Source: Prevotella sp. UBA7764 (GTDB lineage Bacteria > Bacteroidota > Bacteroidia > Bacteroidales > Bacteroidaceae). From it: a stretch of 35,802 nucleotides of DNA. A program made the position numbers and the translations under genes. Location of the stretch: assembly GCA_002481295.1 (NCBI GenBank), contig DLDU01000057.1, positions 16,454 through 52,255 of the forward strand, written 5' to 3'. The stretch's first letter is position 1; each line of letters opens with the position of its first letter. Shown here one piece after another: positions 30,351 through 35,802 of the stretch. The notes below the pieces were generated by a model. That model had not been told where the DNA came from. It did no database searches and saw only the letters and a program-made list of their open reading frames with translations.

Positions 30351-31300
30351 GAGGCTGGCTGTTGACATTCGTTTTGTGGACAACGGTGCTGTGGGTCAAT
30401 GCCCGGCAATTCAACACCCACTGGGTGGCTGCTCCCGACACCGACAGCCTGGCCCACGTATGGTTTCGCACCACGCTGCTCTCCAGCGCACGTCACCGCG
30501 AGGCCCATCTCACCATCGCGACGACAGGTCTCGTCAAGGTGTATGTCAACGAAGCCAAGGTTGGCACCGCGCTCTTCTACCCGTCACGACCGCAGGGCGA
30601 CACGACGGCCATTGCGCTGACGCTCGACGTGACACCCTATCTGCGTCCTGACAGCAACGTGGTGGCAGTGCTCTACAGTCCTGGCTTCCCTCACGCCACG
30701 CGGCGGCAGGTGTCGGCAGTCTTCTACGGCATCGACAGCAAGGGGCAACACTTCGCCTACTTCAGCGACAATTCGTGGATTTGTCGCCGTGCGGCCTCGG
30801 GACTCACAGCCGACGGACACGAGTGGGTCGACGGACGCTGGGCCGACACGCCCTGGACAGCAAGCGACTTCGACGTGGCACTGTGGCGCCATGCTGTGGA
30901 GACGACAGACGACGAAAACGTCACCGCACCCTTTGCGCAACAGCAAACCGCACCCTGCAAGGCCTACACTGCCTGCCTCCCTGCCGAGAAAATCGTCAGA
31001 AGCCGGGGATATAACTATTTCGACGCCAACGGCAACGAGGTGACCTACGACTATGGCCGTGGCTTCCGTGGCTTCGTCCGCCTCAACCTCCGCGAGGCAC
31101 GATGGGGCGAGCAGATCGAGACCGCCGGACTGCACTATACCTGCAACGGACAGATGGACGAACAGGCCAGCCCAGTCTTTGCCATCGGATACCAGCGACG
31201 AGTCACGGTGACGGGCGACCGATATTTCCGACGCGACCAGATCACGGAAGCACAGGCCGTGGATGTCGCACCGATATTCATTGACAACACTTTCCAATAA
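30347..31300 (+). CDS. Secreted beta-sandwich protein resembling the N-terminal domain of GH78 rhamnosidases, no catalytic domain
   Basis: A 317-residue protein with a signal peptide (about 1-19, M-R-G-W-L-L-T-F-V-L-W). Residues about 25-150 (W-F-R-T-T-L, A-T-T-G-L-V-K-V-Y-V-N, the hydrophobic L-D-V-T-P-Y-L and V-V-A-V-L-Y-S) resemble the Bac_rhamnosid_N sandwich that precedes the catalytic (alpha/alpha)6 barrel of GH78 enzymes; I infer this from pattern only. The rest (about 150-317) also looks beta-rich, and no barrel or catalytic acid pair is present, so it is not a full rhamnosidase. The reading frame is intact with its own signal peptide, hence a real gene rather than a broken one. Translationally coupled to GH95 (ATGA overlap); it may bind rhamnose- or fucose-containing glycan. 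Function unknown. Confidence 0.7.
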   Translation: MRGWLLTFVLWTTVLWVNARQFNTHWVAAPDTDSLAHVWFRTTLLSSARHREAHLTIATTGLVKVYVNEAKVGTALFYPSRPQGDTTAIALTLDVTPYLRPDSNVVAVLYSPGFPHATRRQVSAVFYGIDSKGQHFAYFSDNSWICRRAASGLTADGHEWVDGRWADTPWTASDFDVALWRHAVETTDDENVTAPFAQQQTAPCKAYTACLPAEKIVRSRGYNYFDANGNEVTYDYGRGFRGFVRLNLREARWGEQIETAGLHYTCNGQMDEQASPVFAIGYQRRVTVTGDRYFRRDQITEAQAVDVAPIFIDNTFQ

Positions 31301-31303
31301 GAT

Positions 31304-32185
31304 ATGAACATGAGTCTCAACAGTATTTCCATCAACGACGTCAAACTCATCCAAGGAGGCAGCTACATCGACGACGACCTGGTTCTCACAGAAAACATGA
31401 ACAACCTGCCCGTCTTTCAGGAGCCCCGCCGCATGGATTTCATCCTGCTGGCGCTCTGCACACAAGGAGAGGGTGAGTACAGCGTTGATACCATCCATCA
31501 TAAGGTGAGGGCCGGCGACATCATCATCATCAGCAACGGTGCCATTCTTGACTACTACAAGTTCAGTCCGGATCACAAAGAGGTGGTCATCATCATCTCC
31601 AGCCAATACTTCCACGAGGTTCTTGCCGGCGTGCACGACCTCTCGACGATGTATATCTTCTCACGTATGCATCCTGTTTATCATCTCGACCCACAGAAGC
31701 AGCAGAACATCGTCGACTTCTTCTCGTTTATCAAGACAAAAGTCGGCGACACGAATCACCACTTCCGCCGAGAGACGGTGCAAAGCCTCCTCAAGGCTCT
31801 CATCTACGACGCAGGCAACACCATCTGGCAGTCGCAGCAACTCATGCAGACCCGTCGGGCACGCGCTGAGGACATCTTCGTGAAGTTCATCCAACTCGTC
31901 GAACAGAACTTCCGACAGGAGCGACGCGTGGGATGGTACGCCTTGCAGCTAAGCATCACACCGAAATATCTCTCCGAGATCATCAAGCAGGTCAGCCACC
32001 AGACACCCAATGAGTGGATCGATACCTACGTGACGCTTGAGCTCCGCAACCTGCTGAAAAACACGTCAAAGTCGATCAAGGAGATCACAGAGGACCTCCG
32101 CTTCGCCAACCAAAGCTTCCTTGGAAAATACTTCAAGGAGCATGTCGGCATGTCACCATCGGAATACAGGAAAAGCAGCAACTGA
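31304..32185 (+). CDS. AraC-family transcriptional regulator
   Basis: A 293-residue cytoplasmic regulator. The N-terminal two thirds look like a cupin-type ligand-binding domain (G-E-Y-S-V-D-T-I, then V-R-A-G-D-I-I-I-I). The last 100 residues are the double helix-turn-helix of AraC/XylS proteins: A-L-Q-L-S-I-T-P-K-Y-L-S-E-I-I-K in the first, I-T-E-D-L-R-F-A-N-Q-S-F-L-G-K-Y-F-K in the second, ending G-M-S-P-S-E-Y-R. It starts 3 bases after the preceding stop (an alternative ATG is at 31310), so it is probably in one operon with GH95 and may autoregulate that unit in response to a released sugar. Confidence 0.88.
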   Translation: MNMSLNSISINDVKLIQGGSYIDDDLVLTENMNNLPVFQEPRRMDFILLALCTQGEGEYSVDTIHHKVRAGDIIIISNGAILDYYKFSPDHKEVVIIISSQYFHEVLAGVHDLSTMYIFSRMHPVYHLDPQKQQNIVDFFSFIKTKVGDTNHHFRRETVQSLLKALIYDAGNTIWQSQQLMQTRRARAEDIFVKFIQLVEQNFRQERRVGWYALQLSITPKYLSEIIKQVSHQTPNEWIDTYVTLELRNLLKNTSKSIKEITEDLRFANQSFLGKYFKEHVGMSPSEYRKSSN

Positions 32186-32229
32186 GGGAAACAATAGAAT
32201 TTGATTTTGGTCGGGAATGTCTCACTGAT

Positions 32230-32438
32230 CTCACAGATTCTCACAGATCCCTACACTCTTAATATCCAGTACTTTAGGGCTATGCATCCGTGGAGATTTG
32301 TGTAAATCTGTGAGAAATAAGTAACTCTGTGAGAAAGGTCACACTAATATCTCAGCTCTTCACTGATCTCTACGCTCGCAATGTCCAGTGCTTTAGGGGT
32401 ACGCATCCGTGGAAATCAGTGTCATCTGTGAGAAATAA
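32230..32438. repeat. Degenerate repeat pair with internal inverted repeats
   Basis: Copy 1 (32246-32320) and copy 2 (32365-32438) align with about 13 differences over 75 bases; shared cores are TCCAGT, CTTTAGGG and GCATCCGTGGA. CTCACAGATT/CTCACAGATC stands in tandem at 32230-32249 and the complement ATCTGTGAG ends each copy, so copy 1 can fold into a long hairpin. This looks like an intergenic repeat family of the kind common in Bacteroidetes genomes. Confidence 0.75.
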
Positions 32439-32512
32439 AAATTATGAGTGGGTAATTCTATATAAATTGTGTGATAATCCACGAAATAGAAAATGATATT
32501 CTGCCTTTAGAT

Positions 32513-32543
32513 TTTGTCATTCGCTGAAAAGGTAGTAACTTTG
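32513..32543 (+). promoter_or_regulatory. gpmI promoter
   Basis: TTTG (32513-32516), 19 bases, TAACTTTG (32536-32543). A full consensus match, 42 bases before the ATG. Confidence 0.85.
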
Positions 32544-32585
32544 CAGTGATACAGAATATCAACAACATAACATACATTTAACACT

Positions 32586-34109
32586 ATGGCAAAGAAAGCT
32601 TTATTGATGATTCTCGATGGATGGGGAATCGGACAGCATGGCAAAGGTGACGTGATCTACAACACACCGACACCTTATCTCGATTATCTCAACGCTACAT
32701 GCGCTCACTCTCAGCTCATGGCCTGCGGCGAGGACGTCGGTCTGCCAAAAGGACAGATGGGCAACTCCGAGGTAGGACACTTGAACATCGGTGCAGGACG
32801 TATCGTCTATCAGGACCTGGTGAAGATCAACAAGGCCTGCGAGACAGGTGACATCCTGAAGAACAAGGAGATCGTCAACGCTTATAGCTACGCTCAGAAG
32901 ACCGGCAAGAAGCTCCACCTGATGGGACTGACTTCTACCGGTGGCGTGCACTCCAGCCTCAACCACCTCTTCAAGCTCATCGAGATCGGAAAAGAATATA
33001 ACCTCAAAGATGTCTATGTACACTGCTTCATGGACGGTCGTGACACTGACCCGAAGAGTGGCAAGGGATTCATCGCCGACATCGAGAAGGTATGCAACGA
33101 CAACGGCGCTCACATCGCCAGCATCGTAGGCCGCTTCTACGCTATGGACCGCGACAAGCGCTGGAACCGCGTCAAGGAGGCTTACGACCTGCTCGTCGAG
33201 GGCAAGGGTAAGCAGGCTACTGACTTGGTCAAGGCCATGCAGGAGAGCTATGACGAAGGCGTGACCGACGAGTTCATCAAGCCGATCAACAACTCCGCCG
33301 TCGACGGCACGATTCAGGAAGGCGACGTGATCATCTTCATCAACTTCCGCAACGACCGTGCACGCGAGCTCACTCAGGTGCTCACTCAGGAGGATATGCC
33401 GGCAGAGGGCATGCACACTATCAAGGATCTGCAGTACTATTGCATGACTCCGTACGATGCCAACTTCAAGGGCGTACACATTCTCTTCCCAAAAGAGAAC
33501 GTTCAGGATACCCTCGGCGAATATCTCTCTAAGAAGGGTCTGCGCCAGCTCCACACAGCAGAGACTGAGAAGTACGCTCACGTGACGTTCTTCTTCAACG
33601 GCGGCCGCGAGGCTCCTTACGAGGGTGAGGACCGTATCCTCGTACACTCGCCTAAGGTGGCTACCTACGACCTGCAGCCGGAGATGAGCGCATACGAGGT
33701 GAAGGACAAACTCGTCGGCGCTATCAACACACAGCAGTACGACTTCATCGTGGTCAACTTCGCCAATGGCGATATGGTCGGCCACACGGGTGTCTACAAT
33801 GCCATCGCCAAGGCTGTTTGGGCTGTTGACCACTGCGTACACGACGTCATCGAGGCTGCCAAGGCCAATGACTACGAGGCTATCATCATTGCTGACCACG
33901 GCAATGCTGACAACGCCATCAACCCCGACGGCACGCCTAACACCGCTCACTCGCTCAACCCCGTTCCGTTTATCTATGTGACGAACAACAACAGCGCCAC
34001 AGTAAAGGACGGACGTCTGGCCGACGTGGCTCCTTCCATCCTGCATATCATGGGTCTAGAGCAGCCTGCTGACATGACCGGCGAGAACCTCATCAGCGAC
34101 AATAAATAA
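32586..34109 (+). CDS. gpmI: 2,3-bisphosphoglycerate-independent phosphoglycerate mutase
   Basis: Glycolytic enzyme of the alkaline phosphatase superfamily that interconverts 3- and 2-phosphoglycerate through a phosphoserine intermediate with two Mn ions. The 507-residue product has D11 in L-M-I-L-D-G-W-G, the phosphorylated S61 in [14 protein letters not shown] in the substrate domain, and the late metal ligands in A-D-H-G-N-A-D-N and P-N-T-A-H-S. Length and order are standard. It has its own consensus promoter and a strong terminator. Codon use looks more even than in the neighbouring glycosidases, as expected for a highly expressed core gene, but this was not computed. Confidence 0.97.
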   Translation: MAKKALLMILDGWGIGQHGKGDVIYNTPTPYLDYLNATCAHSQLMACGEDVGLPKGQMGNSEVGHLNIGAGRIVYQDLVKINKACETGDILKNKEIVNAYSYAQKTGKKLHLMGLTSTGGVHSSLNHLFKLIEIGKEYNLKDVYVHCFMDGRDTDPKSGKGFIADIEKVCNDNGAHIASIVGRFYAMDRDKRWNRVKEAYDLLVEGKGKQATDLVKAMQESYDEGVTDEFIKPINNSAVDGTIQEGDVIIFINFRNDRARELTQVLTQEDMPAEGMHTIKDLQYYCMTPYDANFKGVHILFPKENVQDTLGEYLSKKGLRQLHTAETEKYAHVTFFFNGGREAPYEGEDRILVHSPKVATYDLQPEMSAYEVKDKLVGAINTQQYDFIVVNFANGDMVGHTGVYNAIAKAVWAVDHCVHDVIEAAKANDYEAIIIADHGNADNAINPDGTPNTAHSLNPVPFIYVTNNNSATVKDGRLADVAPSILHIMGLEQPADMTGENLISDNK

Positions 34110-34123
34110 CCAACATACTTAAT

Positions 34124-34163
34124 AGCCCCATCTCCGGCTCTTGACCGGAGGTGGGGCTTTTTT
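34124..34163 (+). terminator. gpmI terminator, immediately in front of ung
   Basis: AGCCCCATCTCCGG (34124-34137) pairs with 34145-34158 (one G-U pair) around a 7-base loop, followed by six Ts (34158-34163). One of the strongest terminators in the window, only 4 bases before the ung ATG. Confidence 0.93.
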
Positions 34164-34167
34164 CATT

Positions 34168-34833
34168 ATGAACGTACAGATAGAACCTTCCTGGAAACAA
34201 TACTTGGGCGCGGAGTTTGACAAGCCGTACTTTGCCAGTCTCACCCAACAGGTGAAAGAGGAATACAAGACACAACAGTGTTTTCCGCCGGGCCATCTGA
34301 TCTTCAACGCTTTCAATCTCTGTCCCTTCGACAAGGTGAAGGTGGTGATCATCGGACAAGACCCTTATCATGAGCAGGGACAGGCGATGGGACTGAGTTT
34401 CTCGGTGCCTGAGGGCATTGTCATGCCGCCTTCGCTCGTCAACATCTTCAAGGAAATACAAGCCGACCTCGGCAAGCCGATGCCGACAAACGGTGATCTC
34501 ACCCGTTGGGCCCGTCAGGGTGTGTTGCTCCTCAACGCTACGCTCACCGTCAGGGCGCATCTGGCCAACAGCCATCAGCGTCTGGGTTGGTCGTTCTTCA
34601 CCGACGCGGCCATCAAAGCGCTCAGCGATCACCGACAGGGCATCGTGTACATGCTTTGGGGCGGATATGCGCGCAGCAAGCGCTATCTCATCAATGAGCA
34701 GCAGAACCTCGTGCTGGAGTCGGCTCACCCCTCACCGCTCTCCGCCAACCGAGGCGGATGGTTCGGCCTGCACCAGTTCTCACGCTGCAACGAATATCTC
34801 ACGGCTCACGGCCAACAAGCCATCGATTGGTAG
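34168..34833 (+). CDS. ung: Uracil-DNA glycosylase (family 1)
   Basis: Base-excision repair enzyme removing uracil from DNA. The 221-residue product has the water-activating loop I-G-Q-D65-P-Y-H, the L-L-N-A-T-L-T-V block near 120-127, and the minor-groove loop H187-P-S-P-L-S; D65 and H187 closely match D64 and H187 of E. coli Ung. The frame is open upstream to a TTG at 34141, but that lies in the loop of the gpmI terminator, so the ATG at 34168 is the start. No promoter box lies between the terminator and the ATG. A DUF3109 gene follows after 31 bases. Confidence 0.96.
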   Translation: MNVQIEPSWKQYLGAEFDKPYFASLTQQVKEEYKTQQCFPPGHLIFNAFNLCPFDKVKVVIIGQDPYHEQGQAMGLSFSVPEGIVMPPSLVNIFKEIQADLGKPMPTNGDLTRWARQGVLLLNATLTVRAHLANSHQRLGWSFFTDAAIKALSDHRQGIVYMLWGGYARSKRYLINEQQNLVLESAHPSPLSANRGGWFGLHQFSRCNEYLTAHGQQAIDW

Positions 34834-34864
34834 AAAGAACAAGCTATAGAGGGTCTGATTAATT

Positions 34865-35503
34865 ATGGAACTGCATATCGTAGAAGTGGGAAACGTGCTC
34901 GTTTCCCCGGATATTTTCACTGAGAAGTTTTGTTGTGACCTACACGCCTGCAAAGGACAGTGCTGTGTGGAGGGCGACGCCGGCGCACCGGTAACCCTCG
35001 ATGAGGTTGGGGAGATGGAAGACGCACTCGACGTGGTGTGGGGCGACCTCAGTGCTTCGGCACAGAGCGTCATCGACAAGCAAGGTGTCGCCTACACCGA
35101 CAACGACGGCGACCTGGTGACAAGCATCGTAGGCGGCAAGGACTGCGTGTTTACCTGCTATCGCGATCTCGACTTAGGCGACGGCAAGTCCGCCGTGCCC
35201 CATTGCTGTCTCTGCGCCTTTGACTGTGCTTATCGTGCGGGAAAGACGAAATGGCGCAAGCCCATCTCTTGCGAGCTCTATCCTATCCGCGAAAAGACAT
35301 TCAGCAACGGGCTCGTAGGCATCAACTACCATCGTTGGGATGTCTGCAAAGCCGCTGTGCGCAAAGGACAAGAGGAGAACATCCGGGTCTATGAGTTTCT
35401 CAAGGAGCCGCTCATCCGCCGCTTCGGTAAGGACTGGTACGACGAGCTGTGTCTGGTTGCCAAGGAGTTGCTTGCCGTAGCAGAGCACAGTCCTTCCAAA
35501 TAA
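34865..35503 (+). CDS. Cysteine-rich DUF3109 family protein
   Basis: A 212-residue protein with no signal peptide or membrane segment. It has at least 13 cysteines in clusters: C23-C24, C29, C33-C34, C94, C98, C114-C115, C117, C121, C136, C161. The spacing (F-C-C-D-x-x-x-C-x-x-x-C-C; C-x-x-x-C; H-C-C-L-C-x-x-x-C) suggests a metal or iron-sulfur site, as in the related YkgJ/UPF0153-type proteins. This is the pattern of DUF3109, widespread in Bacteroidetes and of unknown function. It follows ung by 31 bases on the same strand and is probably co-transcribed with it. Confidence 0.85.
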   Translation: MELHIVEVGNVLVSPDIFTEKFCCDLHACKGQCCVEGDAGAPVTLDEVGEMEDALDVVWGDLSASAQSVIDKQGVAYTDNDGDLVTSIVGGKDCVFTCYRDLDLGDGKSAVPHCCLCAFDCAYRAGKTKWRKPISCELYPIREKTFSNGLVGINYHRWDVCKAAVRKGQEENIRVYEFLKEPLIRRFGKDWYDELCLVAKELLAVAEHSPSK

Positions 35504-35543
35504 CTATTGATACATTCCAACTATCCTTTCTGGTATTGCATTT

Positions 35544-35559
35544 CCCTCCCTCGGGAGGG
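35544..35559. other. Short GC-rich dyad between convergent genes
   Basis: CCCTCCC (35544-35550) and GGGAGGG (35553-35559) form a compact inverted repeat with a minimal loop, between the DUF3109 gene and the convergent SGNH gene. It may act as a weak shared terminator; the T-rich left flank would serve neither strand well. Confidence 0.4.
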
Positions 35560-35571
35560 TTAGGGTGGGCT

Positions 35572-35802
35572 TCACTCAAGCGATAACAGCCTCTCCGCCG
35601 CATACTTCCCCATCATCTTATATCCTTCGGCATTGGGATGGAGATGATCGGGAAGATACAAGCCCGGACGCAGGGCGTGCTCGTCAGCAGGGTCACGCAT
35701 GAGCTTGTCGAAGTCGAGAACGCCGTCGGCCTCATGTTGCAAGCGTATCCAGTTATTGACCAACTTACGGCCGAGCTCATGGCTGACAGAATAATAATGA
35801 GC
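35572..35802 (-). CDS. SGNH/GDSL-family hydrolase, C-terminal fragment cut by window edge
   Basis: The minus-strand frame is open from 35802 to the stop at 35572, giving 77 residues that begin A-H-Y-Y-S-V-S-H-E-L-G. The block L-P-D-H-L-H-P-N-A-E-G-Y is the family's last conserved motif, supplying the catalytic Asp and His (D-x-x-H). Members are esterases or lipases acting on acetylated or acylated glycans and lipids. The nucleophile Ser block lies outside the window, so substrate and full length are unknown. A TTG at 35763 is not taken as the start because the coding pattern continues upstream of it. It converges with the DUF3109 gene. Confidence 0.85.
   Translation of the reverse strand, partial: AHYYSVSHELGRKLVNNWIRLQHEADGVLDFDKLMRDPADEHALRPGLYLPDHLHPNAEGYKMMGKYAAERLLSLE

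Larger units (their letters stand above)
32186..32585. other. 400-base intergenic region between the AraC gene and gpmI
   Basis: No gene is seen. It contains an imperfect tandem repeat pair (32246-32320 and 32365-32438) with flanking CTCACAGAT/ATCTGTGAG inverted copies, then an AT-rich stretch and the gpmI promoter (32513-32543). No obvious terminator with a T-run follows the AraC stop; the repeat folds may serve instead. Confidence 0.6.

Noticed and set aside
28740..30383. A 547-codon frame opposite GH95
   Set aside because: No domain signal and no promoter; the GH95 family motifs on the plus strand are clear.
30347..31300. Truncated or frameshifted GH78 rhamnosidase pseudogene
   Set aside because: The frame has its own signal peptide, a coupled start and a downstream gene 3 bases away; no leftover GH78 barrel sequence is seen in any frame after it.
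32601..34046. A 481-codon frame opposite gpmI
   Set aside because: Long only because of codon bias in gpmI; composition is typical of antisense translation.
34141..34167. TTG start for ung
   Set aside because: The nine extra codons lie in the loop, right arm and T-run of the gpmI terminator.

Overview
The window looks like chromosomal DNA of a Bacteroidales bacterium, most likely Prevotellaceae (Prevotella sensu lato). The reasons are the Bacteroidetes-type promoters (TTTG, 19-20 bases, TAnnTTTG) in front of most transcription units, the scarcity of Shine-Dalgarno sequences, the Bacteroidetes forms of FtsL, MraY, FtsA and FtsZ, a glycine-lipid gene pair beside the cell-wall cluster, and the carbohydrate-active enzymes. 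No species is assigned.

Layout. Positions 1-1496: the first codons of a divergent dUTPase gene (dut) and a dGTPase-type HD hydrolase (dgt), both nucleotide-pool enzymes. Positions 1657-3540, minus strand: an acyltransferase pair resembling glsA and glsB, which make N-acyl-glycine lipids. Positions 3790-19778: an almost complete division and cell-wall (dcw) cluster in the order rsmH, ftsL, ftsI, murE, mraY, murD, ftsW, murG, murC, ftsQ, ftsA, ftsZ, followed by a GatB/YqeY-domain gene and a strong terminator near 20350. It supplies the cytoplasmic steps from UDP-MurNAc to lipid II, the septal synthase FtsW/FtsI with its FtsQ/FtsL partners, and the cytoskeleton FtsA/FtsZ. mraZ, murF and ddl are not in the cluster. 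MurE carries the DNPR motif of meso-diaminopimelate-adding enzymes.

Positions 20420-21663: recO (minus), then tRNA-Glu(UUC) and rpsT sharing one near-perfect promoter. Positions 21709-25165: a secreted DUF3298-like protein (minus) and, divergently, a secreted GH43 / CBM6-like / GH8 fusion predicted to act on xylo-oligosaccharides. Positions 25166-25878: a 713-base intergenic region with short repeats and several hairpins, ending in the gyrB promoter. gyrB lies at 25879-27852. Positions 28002-32185: a tightly coupled three-gene unit of a GH95 alpha-fucosidase/galactosidase-type enzyme, a secreted beta-sandwich protein resembling only the N-terminal part of GH78 rhamnosidases, and an AraC-type regulator. 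A 400-base repeat-bearing gap follows, then gpmI, ung, a cysteine-rich DUF3109 protein and the C-terminal part of an SGNH hydrolase (minus) cut by the window edge.

Most of the window is core genome. The accessory content is the two glycan-degradation insertions on either side of gyrB; neither has SusC/SusD genes. I see no defence system, phage, insertion sequence or CRISPR array. The best leads for something undescribed are the GH43-GH8 fusion with a candidate operator, the GH95 / orphan-domain / AraC unit, a repeated short motif in the FtsL tail, the FtsA and FtsZ tails, and a group of promoters placed so close to the ATG that the mRNAs would be leaderless.
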